This document shows positions 27,301 through 37,012 of a stretch of 64,000 nucleotides of DNA, piece after piece. Made by a program: the position numbers and the translations under genes. The stretch lies in contig JADKIZ010000002.1 in the NCBI GenBank assembly GCA_016722445.1, positions 186,001-250,000 on the forward strand, read 5' to 3'. Source of the DNA: Flavobacteriales bacterium (GTDB lineage: Bacteria > Bacteroidota > Bacteroidia > Flavobacteriales_D > Sanyastnellaceae). Numbering within the stretch: the stretch's first letter is position 1; each line of letters begins with the position of its first letter. A model generated the notes under the pieces. That model was not told the DNA's origin. It searched no databases and saw only the letters and a program-made list of their open reading frames with translations.

Positions 27301-28173
27301 TATGCACTTGGTTTCCAGCAGGTATTGTCTAAGACCTCTTCATTGAAAATCGAAGCTTTCTATCGCGAATTACGCAATATGATTCAAATGCGCAAATTCG
27401 TTGGAGCATATCCAATTGCTTACCGTGCATTTGACAACATTGACTTTGGTACAGTAAAAGGTCTCACATTGACTTACGACTTACGTCGTACAGGTAACAT
27501 TCGTATGAATGCATCCTATACCTTGCAGTTTGCAGATGGTACAGGATCCACTTCACAATCACAGGCAGCGTTGATCAATGCTGGTCTTCCAAACTTGAGA
27601 AGTATCAATCCATTCGGTTACGATCAACGTCACCGTTTCATCTTGACCACTGACTACCGTTTCGGTGGTGGCAAAGACTACAATGGACCAGTGTTGAAAG
27701 GTTCTGACTTCCAGCTTTTGGCCAATACAGGTGCCAACATCGTGGCTAACCTCGGTTCAGGAACACCATATACTCCACAACAATTCGCTACTCCGGTTAC
27801 AGGTGAAATTTCACCAAGTACAGAAGGATCGATCAATGGAGCACGTCTGCCATGGCAGTTTTCAGTTGACTTGAATCTTGACAGAAATTTCAATTTGAAA
27901 TTTGGTGAAGAAGGAGAAAAACAAAAGACCGCTAATCTGAATGTTTACCTCTGGGTGACTAACCTTTTGAATACACGCAACGTGAGAGGCGTACACCGCT
28001 TTACAGGAATTCCTGAAGATGATGGATATCTTGCTTCAGCACGTGCACAGCAGAATATCGAGAGTCAAAACAGCCCAGAAAGCTTCAAGAACTATTACTC
28101 CATGTATGTGAACAATCCGAACAGTTTGGCACAACCACGTCAAATCCGTCTTGGTGTTCGTCTTGATTTTTAA
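24390..28173 (+). pseudogene. TonB-dependent receptor with carboxypeptidase-like N-terminal domain, one frameshift
   Basis: This is an outer-membrane receptor of about 1,260 residues. It has a signal peptide (MQKKFYAVLALLFLTSAAALA), then a carboxypeptidase-regulatory-like domain (about 25-100: LQGKVFDKDTKETLPFVTVVV). The plug follows (SIGGLATTVAGATGTDNGISIRGAR, VYIDGIKVRG), then the beta barrel to the final strand IRLGVRLDF. The first frame runs to 27155 and the second takes over before 27125 and ends at 28173. Removing one G from the GG at 27104-27105 restores a natural join (DYKPQVNVMPRIAFSFP). The ligand is unknown. It precedes a large exported protein and a PorV-like protein on the same strand, 34 nt from the next gene. 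Confidence 0.88.
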
Positions 28174-28207
28174 TTAGAATAGCAGTACAGATAAGGAAAT
28201 AATCACA

Positions 28208-31200
28208 ATGAGAATATATCAACTGACATCCGCACTCGCCCTTGCCATCCTGGTTTCCGTGCAAGGTTTTGCTTACAAGTACGTTGGTTCAGGATTGTCC
28301 AACAACAATGATCCCCATTTGAACGGATCCGAAGGCCCAAGGGCAGCACAATGTGCTCCGGCCACAGGATTGCGCGATTTGGAATGGAACAACGTTCGTG
28401 CGCGAATTGAAACTGGGGGTAACATGTGGCAGGACCGTGAAAACAGTCGCGCTGCTTATGTTGTTCCAAAACCAGCAGACAACGAACAAGGCGTATCATC
28501 TATTTATGCAGGTGGTTTGTGGCTTGGAGGAAAATCCCTCGACCAGACATTGAAACTGGCTGCAGTGCGATTCAGACAAGACGGTAATGATTACTGGCCT
28601 GGTCCATTGACCCAGCAAACAGGTGAGGTTACTTCTCAAACTTGTTTGGATTATGACTTCTTCTTTGTGTCATTGCGTCAAGATGCCGAAAAGCATTATC
28701 AGTATTGGTCGTTGATCAAGGCTGGTGCTTCTCAGGAAGAAATTGATGAAGTTTTCCCTGATGGTTATGCGATGCCATCGTATTTCAGCACTTATCCGGC
28801 ACACGGAAATGCTTCTTTGAATCAGGACTTCTATTTGGGATCATTCAAGGACTTTAACTTCAATGGTATCTATGATCCTGAAAATGGTGACTATCCATGG
28901 TTCGACTTTTGCGTGAAATCGATTGTGCTCAACGAACTGACTCTACACCAGTTCCACTGTATGGTGACCAGAACTTCTTCTGGATTTTCAATGACAAGGG
29001 TAATATCCACACAGAATCACAAGGTCAGGCCATCGGTATGGAAATCCGTGCTCAGGCTTTTGCTTTCACCACCAATGATGAGGTGAATAACATGACCTTC
29101 TTGAACTATACGTTGATCAACCAAGGTTCGCAGACGCTTACCAATACCTTCTTTGGTTCATGGGTTGACCCTGACTTGGGTTCATCCATCGATGACTACG
29201 TAGGTTGTGACGTTCAGCGCGGTTTGGGATATTGCTACAACGGAGATGCATTTGATGAGCAAACATCTTCTTCTCTTGGATATGGTGAAAATCCTCCTGC
29301 CGTGGGTGTTGACTTCTTTGAAGGACCTTACCAAGACAGAGATACTTTGGCCAATCCATTGACACAAGACATTAATGAAGCCATTGCAAACAAAGGTATT
29401 CCTTACAAAGGTCTGGGTATTGGTTATGGTGATACCATCATCGACAACGAGCGTTTCGGTATGCGTCGATTCGTATACTACAACAACAACCAGAACCCAA
29501 TCAATGGTGAACCAGATGCACCACAACACTTCTATAACTACCTTCAAGGTATTTGGAAAAACGGTGCGGACATGGTATTCGGCGGAAATGGAGCCAATGG
29601 CTCAGGTGTCATTGCCACACTTCCTGCGCAGTACATGTTTCCTGGAGATACCGACCCCTATAACTGGAGCACCTTCGGTGTTGTACCACCTGCCTCGGCA
29701 ATTCCATGGACAGAACAAACTGCGGGTAACCTTCCAAATGACCGTCGATTCATTCAATCTGCCGGACCTTTCACACTGAAGCCAGGATCAAAGAACAACA
29801 TCACACTTGGTGTGGTTTGGGCTCGCGCTGTTGGTGGTGATCCATTCGAAAGCGTTGAACTTCTTCGCCTTGCAGATGATAAAGCGCAATCACTCTTTGA
29901 TAACTGCTTTGAGCTTGTCAATGGTCCAGACGCTCCAGACGTAACCGTACAGGAGCTCGACAGAGAAATTATTCTGATGTTGACCAACGAGAATCCGTTG
30001 TCGAACAACTATCACGAAACTTATAGCGAGTTTGACCCTTCAATTCCAGACAGTCTGCAGGATGGTACTCAGTTTACCCTTGACGAAAGAAGTTACAAAT
30101 TCGAAGGATATCTTGTGTATCAGCTTGCGAACAGCGAAGTGAGCAATGCGGAATTGAGCGACGTAGACAAAGCACGTCTTATCGCACAGTGTGATATTCA
30201 AAATGAAGTCATTGAGATCATCAATTATAACCGTGATCAAACAACTGGTTTGATTACACCTTCACTTATGGTGCAGGGAAATAATGAAGGACTCAGTCAT
30301 TCTTTCAGAATTATTGAAGATGCATTTGCACTTGGAGATAATTCACTGATCAATCACAAGACCTATTACTTCATGGTGGTTGCGTATGGTTTCAACAATT
30401 ATGCGCCATATGACCTCACCAATAGCACCGGACAAGATGATGTATTCAAGGCATCACGTAAAGGCGCCGTGGGTGAAATCTCGAAAATCGTTGCTATACC
30501 TCACAATGTAACTCCAGAAGAAGGTGGAACTATACTTCACTCTGCTTATGGCGAAGGTGTATATCTCACCAGATTGGAGGGTAAAGGAAACAGTAGAAAT
30601 GTAATGACACTGACCTCGGAAAGTGAAGCGGCTTTGTTACAAGCACCATTTTCCGCCGAAGAATTGGACTATATGCCTGGTGCAGGTCCTGTGAACATCA
30701 AAGTGGTAGATCCACTTCGTGTACCTTCTGCAGAATTCACGTTAGCTCTTAAAGATCCAGATCTTGAGTTTATTGCTGACTCTATGTTCTGGCAATTGAC
30801 GAATTTGGAAAACAATTCGACTACCAATTCAGTGAGCGCATTCGGAACACTTAGTGAAGACCTATTGCTCGATTATGGTTTCAGTATTACCTGGGGCCAG
30901 TATGAGTATTTCAATGAAGACGGAATTGTGGTAGAACACATGGCCGATCTGTTGGAAGGAACTATGGAATTTGCTGACCCGAGCAGAGCATGGTTGTTTG
31001 GTATTCCTGATGAAGACGGATTCACCGAAATGAACTGGGTAAGATCCGGAACTGTTGAATCTACCGAAGATGCTTCTGACGAGGAAAAAATCTATGATGA
31101 CTATAAAGAAGGATCAGGAGATTCACCATTTACTGATGGTGGAGAGCTCTTCGAAAAAGTACTCGAAGGTACATGGTCACCGTATTGTCTTGCTGGTTAT

Positions 31201-32445
31201 TCAGTTCAACTGGATGCCACAAATGATACTTCTTGGAGGAACAACGTAGCACCAACTACAGTTGATCTCAAAGGCGATCTCACACCAGTGATTCCGGTTA
31301 CCAATTCCCCATATATCTGTAATATTCGTGGATTGAATAACGTGGATATCGTATTCACTTCGGATAAGAGCAAATGGACACGTTGTCCAGTTCTTGAGAT
31401 GCAACCTATTCCAGACCTGATTGATGTGCAATCAGACATGCCTTCTGGAGCACCTTCCGCAGGAGAAAAGATGCAAATGAGATTGCACCGTTCTGTAGAT
31501 AAAAACGGTAAAACAAGCTTGGAATCAGGCTATAACCAAGCCGATGGTGAACTGAATGGATCATGGGGTATGGGTTGGTTCCCAGGCTATGCCATTGACC
31601 TCGGTACAGGTGAAAGACTGAACATGGCTTTTGGAGAAGATTCATGGTTGACCGGTGAAAACGGAAATGACATGATCTGGAATCCTGGATCTAGAATTTT
31701 CGGTAGCTCTGGTAAACCAGTATTTGGTGGACAACATTGGATTTATGTCTTCAAAAACATACGCAATGAAGCACAAGATCCTGGTGGAGATCCACAAGAT
31801 GAAGACTATATGCCACGTTATGATGAAGGTAGTTTCATGTTCAATAAATTGTCACAGAGTCCATCAAGCTCTGAGATGAAGAAAATGTTCAGAGCATGTA
31901 CATGGGTTGGATCTGCATTGGCAGCTGGCCTCACTACTCCAGAAGATGGACTCATTCCAACTGAAACAAGGGTTCGTTTGCGTGTTGCGAAACAGTACAA
32001 CAGGTATTCACACAATGATACTGCGATCGAATCCACGGCGAATTCTCAGAATGAATGGAGACCGCTGTATCGCTTCTCAACCAAAAACATTGCACCTGAG
32101 ATCAACAATGCCGAAACACTCGAAAGTGCGCTTGACATGATCAGCATTGTTCCGAATCCGTACTACGCGTTTAGCTCATACGAAACAGGAAAACTGGACA
32201 ACAGGGTGAAGATTACCAATCTTCCATATGTATGTACAGTGAAGATCTACGATTTGAATGGTACATTGATTCGTACCTTCAAAAAGGCAGATCCGACGAC
32301 TTCATTGGATTGGGATCTTAAAAACCACAAAAACATTCCGATTGCTAGCGGCACGTACATCATACACATTGATGTTCCGGATGTTGGGGAAAAAATCCTC
32401 AAATGGTTCGGTGTAATGAGACCTATTGACCTTGATTCATTCTAA
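28208..32445 (+). pseudogene. Very large exported protein, probably surface-exposed, one frameshift
   Basis: The reconstructed protein has about 1,410 residues and starts with a signal peptide (MRIYQLTSALALAILVSVQGFA). The N-terminal frame is open to 29086; the rest continues in another frame from about 28910 to 32445. One more T in the T4 run 28907-28910 joins them (WFDF/LREIDCAQ). The body is rich in Asp, Asn and aromatics with no recognised enzyme motif. The last 100 residues (SIVPNPYYAFSSYE, VKIYDLNGTLIRTF, IASGTYIIHIDVP) resemble a T9SS-type C-terminal domain. It sits between the TonB receptor and the PorV-like protein (22-nt gap) and is probably their surface partner. Confidence 0.78.
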
Positions 32446-32467
32446 CAATTTTGAGACGATCGAGTTT

Positions 32468-33511
32468 ATGAAGAAGATATTCATCATCATATTAGCGTTG
32501 GGAACCACGATGGCAGCAAATGCCGGTAATCCCGACCGCGCTGGTTCCGCTGGTGCCAGTCATATCCTGGTTAATCCTTGGGCCAGAAGCTCAGGACTTG
32601 GCAATTCTTCCATGGCTTCTGTCAATGGTCCTGAAGCCATGTTTCTGAATGTAGCAGGCTTGGCCTTTGTCAGAAAGACCGAACTCACTTTTACCAATAA
32701 CCAATATTTGGTTGGTTCTGGTATTAAAATAAACGCCCTTGGTTTTGGTCAAAAAGTAGGTGAATCAGGTGCATTGGGTATTTCTGTAAGCAGCATGAGC
32801 TTTGGAGAAATTCCAATTACAGAAGTTGACCTTCCAGAAGGTGGCATCGGAACGTTTTCGCCTGTGTTTACCAATATTGGACTTTCCTACGCCAAAGGAT
32901 TCTCAAATAGCATCTATGGTGGTATCACTGCCAGATTGATTTCTGAAGCCATCTACAACGTAAAGGCACAAGGAATTGCATTTGATGCAGGTATTCGCTA
33001 TGTCACAGGCGAAAAGGACAATATTCGATTTGGAATTGCACTGAGAAATGTAGGCCCACCAATGCGCTATCGCGGAGATGGTCTTTCCATTGACGGTACC
33101 ATTTCTACCGGTTCAGGTAATACAACTTCACTCACCGTAGATCAGCGTGCTGATAAATTCGAATTGCCATCCATGGTGAATGTTGGTTTCGCTTATGATT
33201 TCATTTTCAGCGAAAAGTCAAAACTAACAGGTAACCTACAATTCACTTCTAATTCCTTCACACGCGACCAGTTTGGAATCGGCGCCGAGTACAGTTTTAA
33301 CAACCGTTTCATTCTGCGTGGAGGATATGCGTATGAAACCAATATCGGAAATGAGGAAGAAACAATGACTGTTTATGTTGGTCCGTCTGCTGGACTAACC
33401 GTACAGATCCCAGCGGGAAAAAACGGAACTTTGTTTGGTTTTGATTATTCCTACCGTCTCACCAATCCATTCGGTGGTGTGCACAGCTTGGGCGTGCATA
33501 TTGACATCTAA
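32468..33511 (+). CDS. PorV/PorQ-family outer-membrane protein
   Basis: The protein has 347 residues with a signal peptide (MKKIFIIILALGTTMAANA). The region following (AGASHILVNPWARSSGLGNSSMASVNGPEAMFLNVAGLAFV) is the typical start of PorV/PorQ-family beta barrels, and alternating strands run to the C-terminal YRLTNPFGGVHSLGVHIDI. PorV is the T9SS shuttle that receives cargo at the outer membrane. Paralogues like this one often sit beside dedicated cargo. The start at 32468 is chosen because it begins the signal peptide. Its position directly after a large T9SS-like protein supports a dedicated secretion or assembly role, which is an inference. Confidence 0.85.
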   Translation: MKKIFIIILALGTTMAANAGNPDRAGSAGASHILVNPWARSSGLGNSSMASVNGPEAMFLNVAGLAFVRKTELTFTNNQYLVGSGIKINALGFGQKVGESGALGISVSSMSFGEIPITEVDLPEGGIGTFSPVFTNIGLSYAKGFSNSIYGGITARLISEAIYNVKAQGIAFDAGIRYVTGEKDNIRFGIALRNVGPPMRYRGDGLSIDGTISTGSGNTTSLTVDQRADKFELPSMVNVGFAYDFIFSEKSKLTGNLQFTSNSFTRDQFGIGAEYSFNNRFILRGGYAYETNIGNEEETMTVYVGPSAGLTVQIPAGKNGTLFGFDYSYRLTNPFGGVHSLGVHIDI

Positions 33512-33521
33512 TTTTTTTTCA

Positions 33522-33529
33522 TAACTTTG
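33522..33529 (+). promoter_or_regulatory. -7 promoter element before greA
   Basis: TAACTTTG is an exact TAnnTTTG match followed by C, 72 nt before greA. A strong hairpin (33536-33576) starts just downstream, at about the expected transcript start, so the greA transcript may begin with the hairpin. Confidence 0.45.
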
Positions 33530-33535
33530 CTTTCA

Positions 33536-33576
33536 GATAAAAAGAGAAAACCCTTCACGGGTTTTCTCTTTTTATC
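33536..33576 (+). terminator. Strong intrinsic terminator between the PorV-like gene and greA
   Basis: An 18-bp perfect stem (33536-33553 with 33559-33576) with loop TTCAC contains GAGAAAACCC/GGGTTTTCTC and an internal T5 run at the 3' arm. It ends the 24.4-33.5 kb operon and works in both orientations. Confidence 0.85.
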
Positions 33577-33600
33577 TGTTTATATACCAACAACATTATC

Positions 33601-34077
33601 ATGGCGACACAGATAGCATATTACACCGCCGAAGGTTTACAGAAACTCAAAGACGATCTCCATCAATTGAAGATGGTAGAGCGTCCAAAAATTTCGCAGC
33701 AAATCGCCGAAGCACGTGACAAAGGTGATCTTTCAGAAAACGCAGAATATGATGCAGCGAAAGAAGCACAAGGATTGCTTGAAGCTAAAATCAGCAAAAT
33801 GGACGAGTTGCTGGCCAACGCTAGATTGGTTGATACCAACAATGTAGATATCAGCAAGGTTTTCATTTTGACGAAAGTGAAAATTAAAAACCTCAACAAC
33901 AAAGCTGTGATGGAATACACACTGGTTGCTGAGAACGAAGCAAACCTTGCAGAAAAGAAAATCTCTGTTGATTCACCTATTGGCAAAGGTTTGCTCGGAA
34001 AAAAAGTAGGTGATGTAGCAGAAGTGCAGATTCCTGCAGGTAAAGTGCAGTTCGAAATACTTGAAATTTCCCGGTAA
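33601..34077 (+). CDS. greA: Transcription elongation factor GreA
   Basis: GreA stimulates transcript cleavage by backtracked RNA polymerase. The 158-residue length is normal. The N-terminal coiled coil (about 1-75) has the conserved acidic tip region (ARDKGDLSENAEYDAAKEAQG). The C-terminal FKBP-like domain ends with SPIGKGLLGKKVGDVAEVQIPAGKVQFEILEI. It begins 24 nt after a strong terminator, and its stop overlaps the next gene's ATG (TAATG), so it is coupled with the HIT protein. Confidence 0.95.
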   Translation: MATQIAYYTAEGLQKLKDDLHQLKMVERPKISQQIAEARDKGDLSENAEYDAAKEAQGLLEAKISKMDELLANARLVDTNNVDISKVFILTKVKIKNLNNKAVMEYTLVAENEANLAEKKISVDSPIGKGLLGKKVGDVAEVQIPAGKVQFEILEISR

Positions 34078-34466
34078 TGGCATCCATTTTCACCCGAATT
34101 ATTCAAGGTGAAATTCCTTGTCATAAGATTGCAGAGAATGATGACTTCATCGCCTTTCTGGATATTACTCCGGTAGCCATAGGTCATACTTTGGTGATAC
34201 CCAAAAAAGAAGTTGATCATTTCTTTGATCTCGATGATCAACTATTGCGCGATGTTAATCTCTTCGCAAGGGATGTTGCTGCGAAACTTCAGCGAGCCGT
34301 TCCTTGCCGCAGAATAGGTGTAGCGATCATCGGTTTGGAAGTTCCTCACGCTCATGTGCATCTCGTTCCTTTGAACACTATGAAGGACATCAATTTCAGT
34401 GCTGAAAGGGTTCAAATGACACAAGACGAACTTGCCGAACTTGCTACCAAGATCAGACAGGCATAG
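34077..34466 (+). CDS. HIT-family nucleotide hydrolase/transferase
   Basis: The protein has 129 residues. The histidine triad HAHVHLVP near residue 100 and the N-terminal IFTRIIQGEIPCHKIAENDDFIAFLDI are typical of the bacterial Hint-like branch, which hydrolyses AMP-lysine or AMP-amidates and similar nucleotide conjugates. The usual zinc cysteines are reduced to one (PCHK). It is translationally coupled to greA, a common arrangement in Bacteroidota, and a bidirectional terminator follows. Confidence 0.9.
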   Translation: MASIFTRIIQGEIPCHKIAENDDFIAFLDITPVAIGHTLVIPKKEVDHFFDLDDQLLRDVNLFARDVAAKLQRAVPCRRIGVAIIGLEVPHAHVHLVPLNTMKDINFSAERVQMTQDELAELATKIRQA

Positions 34467-34493
34467 AATCACAACTACCTCTTAGATAAAAAT

Positions 34494-34522
34494 AAAACGG
34501 CAGTTACACACTGCCGTTTTTT
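34494..34522. terminator. Bidirectional terminator between the HIT gene and hemB
   Basis: AAAACGGCAG (34494-34503) pairs with CTGCCGTTTT (34511-34520), loop TTACACA, with T runs on both strands. The hemB stop codon (34504-34506) lies in the loop, so the hairpin serves both convergent genes. Confidence 0.85.
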
Positions 34523-35487
34523 GTTTTCATAGCGAATTCTTTTGCGAAATAAGTCAGGATGATATCAGCACCTGCCCTTTTGATGCTCAACAACATTTCA
34601 AGCATGGCTTTGTCATAATTGATCCAACCCTTCTCCCCTGCTGCTTTGAGCATGGCGTATTCACCGCTCACATTGTACGCGGCGACTGGCAAATGACTAT
34701 TCTCTTTCAGCAAATGAATGATATCGAGGTAGCACAATGCTGGTTTTACCATGAGGAAATCTGCACCTTCTGCTTCATCCAATTCCGCTTCGATAAGCGC
34801 TTCTCTCTTGTTGGCCGGATTCATTTGGTAAGTCTTTTTGTCGCCAAACTTTGGCGCCGAATCCAACGCATCGCGGAACGGACCGTAATAGGCACTGGCG
34901 TATTTGGCTGTATATGACATGATACTCGTACCGGTGAATCCATTTTCATCCAGAACGTTTCTAATGAAACCAACACGACCATCCATCATATCACTGGGGC
35001 CGAGAATATCAATACCAGCTTCAGCTTGAGCCAGAGCCATTTTACCTAAAATAGGGAGGGTAAGATCATTGATGATTTCACCATTTTCCACATATCCATC
35101 ATGGCCGTCACTGCTGTACGGATCCATGGCCACATCACTCATCAGACAAACTTCTGGAAAACGAGATTTAATTCCCCGTATAACTTTTAGGTAGAAATTG
35201 TCCGGATCCCAGCTATAACTTGCTTCCTTGTCTTTGAGCGCATCTTCCACCGCTGGGAAAATCACGAAGGATTTCAAACCGAGGTTCATGCATTCTTCCA
35301 CCTCGGTGTATAATAGATCTGGGGTAAATCTGGCAATATTTGGCATTGAACTGATCTTAGTTTGTTTGCCCATGCCATCCATTACGAACAATGGAAAAAT
35401 CAAATTTGAAACTGAAACACGCGTTTCGGTGACCATCTCGCGAATGGTTTCTGATTTTCTATTTCTCCTAGGGCGTTGCTGCATCAT
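34504..35487 (-). CDS. hemB: Delta-aminolevulinic acid dehydratase (porphobilinogen synthase)
   Basis: HemB condenses two 5-aminolevulinates into porphobilinogen in haem synthesis. The protein has 327 residues, the normal length. The Schiff-base lysines are visible in SYTAKYASAYYGPFRDA (near 200) and MVKPALCYLDII (near 250). DVAMDPYSSDGHDGYV carries Asp in place of the zinc-binding cysteines, so it is a Mg-type rather than Zn-type enzyme. SDMMDGRVG is also conserved. The start overlaps the stop of the preceding lipoprotein gene by 4 nt. Confidence 0.95.
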   Translation of the reverse strand: MMQQRPRRNRKSETIREMVTETRVSVSNLIFPLFVMDGMGKQTKISSMPNIARFTPDLLYTEVEECMNLGLKSFVIFPAVEDALKDKEASYSWDPDNFYLKVIRGIKSRFPEVCLMSDVAMDPYSSDGHDGYVENGEIINDLTLPILGKMALAQAEAGIDILGPSDMMDGRVGFIRNVLDENGFTGTSIMSYTAKYASAYYGPFRDALDSAPKFGDKKTYQMNPANKREALIEAELDEAEGADFLMVKPALCYLDIIHLLKENSHLPVAAYNVSGEYAMLKAAGEKGWINYDKAMLEMLLSIKRAGADIILTYFAKEFAMKTKNGSV

Positions 35488-35942
35488 TTCATTGCGGCAT
35501 CAGCCTTCATTTTAAGTGCATTAAAATCTTCCTGTGATTTTTTGATCTCCTGAAGAATTTCCTGATCCTTCGCTTTTTCACCGAAAGGATTTTCTGCTCC
35601 GCTACCCATTTCATCCACAGAAGGAAGGAGTTTCAAATTACTCTTCCAATCGGTGAGTGAAGACTGAAGGTTGCTGAGATTATCAATCTTCTCTTTCATC
35701 ATCATAAACTGTTGCATTTTGAGAGAATCGGTGCTCATGGTTGTATCTGCAGACATAACACCACGCTCTTCATTGAGGACACCCAATCTCGCAGACATGG
35801 ATGAATCCAAAGAGGTAACCTGAGACAGCAATTCATTTTGAATGGTTCTGGCTTGTTTCAACATTTCACTTTCTGCCGAAACGCATGCAACAAAAAGGAG
35901 TGATGAAAAAATGACTGAGAAAAAAAGTTGACTTGATTTCAT
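35484..35942 (-). CDS. Probable lipoprotein, helical, unknown function
   Basis: The protein has 152 residues. MKSSQLFFSVIFSSLLFVAC is a signal sequence with an acceptable lipobox (FVAC). The mature part is almost wholly helical and charged (LKQARTIQNELLSQVTSLDSS..., MMMKEKIDNLSNLQSSLTDW..., QEILQEIKKSQEDFNALKMK), suggesting a coiled-coil periplasmic protein. The start at 35942 is preferred because it begins the signal; an upstream extension lacks any such feature. It lies between yidD and hemB in one transcript. Confidence 0.75.
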   Translation of the reverse strand: MKSSQLFFSVIFSSLLFVACVSAESEMLKQARTIQNELLSQVTSLDSSMSARLGVLNEERGVMSADTTMSTDSLKMQQFMMMKEKIDNLSNLQSSLTDWKSNLKLLPSVDEMGSGAENPFGEKAKDQEILQEIKKSQEDFNALKMKADAAMK

Positions 35943-35943
35943 A

Positions 35944-36183
35944 TTAGTTTGAATGTTTATGATTTTCTTTTTGAGGTACCGGATCATACCCATGACTGCC
36001 CCAAGGGTGGCATTTGGACATTCTTCTGATGCCCAGCCAGGTTCCTTTCAATACACCCCACTCGTTGATGGCTTGGATGGTGTATTCAGAACAAGTCGGC
36101 TGAAACCGACAGTTCCCACCAAGCCAAGGCGAGATGAAGTATTGATACAGCCTTACCGGTAAGATGAATATCTTCCTGAGCAT
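35944..36183 (-). CDS. yidD: Membrane protein insertion efficiency factor YidD
   Basis: This is a 79-residue basic protein matching the YidD pattern throughout: LPVRLYQYFISPWLGGNCRFQPTCSEYTIQAI with the conserved cysteines, then RRMSKCHPWGSHGYDPVP. YidD assists YidC-mediated insertion of membrane proteins. In many bacteria it sits beside rnpA/yidC; here it is separate and heads a small operon with a lipoprotein and hemB, 1 nt from the next start. Confidence 0.93.
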   Translation of the reverse strand: MLRKIFILPVRLYQYFISPWLGGNCRFQPTCSEYTIQAINEWGVLKGTWLGIRRMSKCHPWGSHGYDPVPQKENHKHSN

Positions 36184-36264
36184 TTTCCTTATCAGGCCAC
36201 AAAATTACGATTCCCAGTCTGTTTTCGGCGATTCATTTGCACCAAAATACACCAATTGCATTCG

Positions 36265-36825
36265 TTAAATCCGACCATACACCATCCAGGCAGCCACAGC
36301 GGCAGAGAACAACGAAACAGCGAAACTGAGCTTTCTATGTTGAACGATCATTTTACCAGCTAAAAACATGATCCCTAAAAAAACCATAATGATCAAAATC
36401 TGTCCAGTTTCTACCCCCAGATTAAAAAGCAAAAGTTGACGGATGAATGAACCCGTATCATCCGATATCATTCGAAAAAAACCCGAGAAGCCCATTCCAT
36501 GGATGATACCAAAACCAGTCGTGAGCAAATAGGACCACACAGATATTTTTCCTTTTTGGTCGATGAAGACGTTCACCAAAGCGGTGAGCAGAATAGTGAT
36601 CGCGATCAACAATTCGATGAGGTCGCGATTGAAATGTATTAGCTCCAAAGCTGACAATGCCAAGGAAACACTGTGACCTACGGTAAATGCGGTAGCGAGC
36701 AACAATACAGTTTTCCATTCCTTAAAAGTGAAAGGAGCGCACAATGCCGCCAAAAACAACATGTGATCATAGCCTTCCAGATCGGTAATATGTTGTATTC
36801 CTTGAATAAAAAAATTGTCAGACAT
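36265..36825 (-). CDS. HupE/UreJ-family membrane protein
   Basis: The protein has 186 residues, nearly all membrane helices (about six). The HupE/UreJ features are visible: GYDHMLFLAALC near the start, TAFTVGHSVSLALSAL and GIIHGMGFSGFF with conserved histidines. Family members are metal (nickel or cobalt) permease candidates linked to hydrogenase or urease. No hydrogenase or urease gene is in this window, so the substrate is unknown. Confidence 0.85.
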   Translation of the reverse strand: MSDNFFIQGIQHITDLEGYDHMLFLAALCAPFTFKEWKTVLLLATAFTVGHSVSLALSALELIHFNRDLIELLIAITILLTALVNVFIDQKGKISVWSYLLTTGFGIIHGMGFSGFFRMISDDTGSFIRQLLLFNLGVETGQILIIMVFLGIMFLAGKMIVQHRKLSFAVSLFSAAVAAWMVYGRI

Positions 36826-36963
36826 GCGGACAAATATGCATCATTGAAATCAAAGTAGAAGGTCCTTGAACAAAATCGAATCGAAGTATCAAACCATCAT
36901 TCTTGTTGATCAAAAGATGTCAATGCGATAAAAACTTCGTGCAAGTAAAAATGCAGCACAAAA

Positions 36964-36991
36964 AAAAGCTGCCTGTCTCCAGGCAGCTTTT
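36964..36991 (-). terminator. Intrinsic terminator of the lipoprotein gene at 37013
   Basis: AAAAGCTGCCTG (36964-36975) pairs exactly with CAGGCAGCTTTT (36980-36991), loop TCTC. On the minus strand the stem runs into a long T tract (complement of A bases from 36959), 21 nt after the stop of the 37013 gene. Confidence 0.88.
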
Positions 36992-37012
36992 CCTATTTCA
37001 AAAAATTATTTA

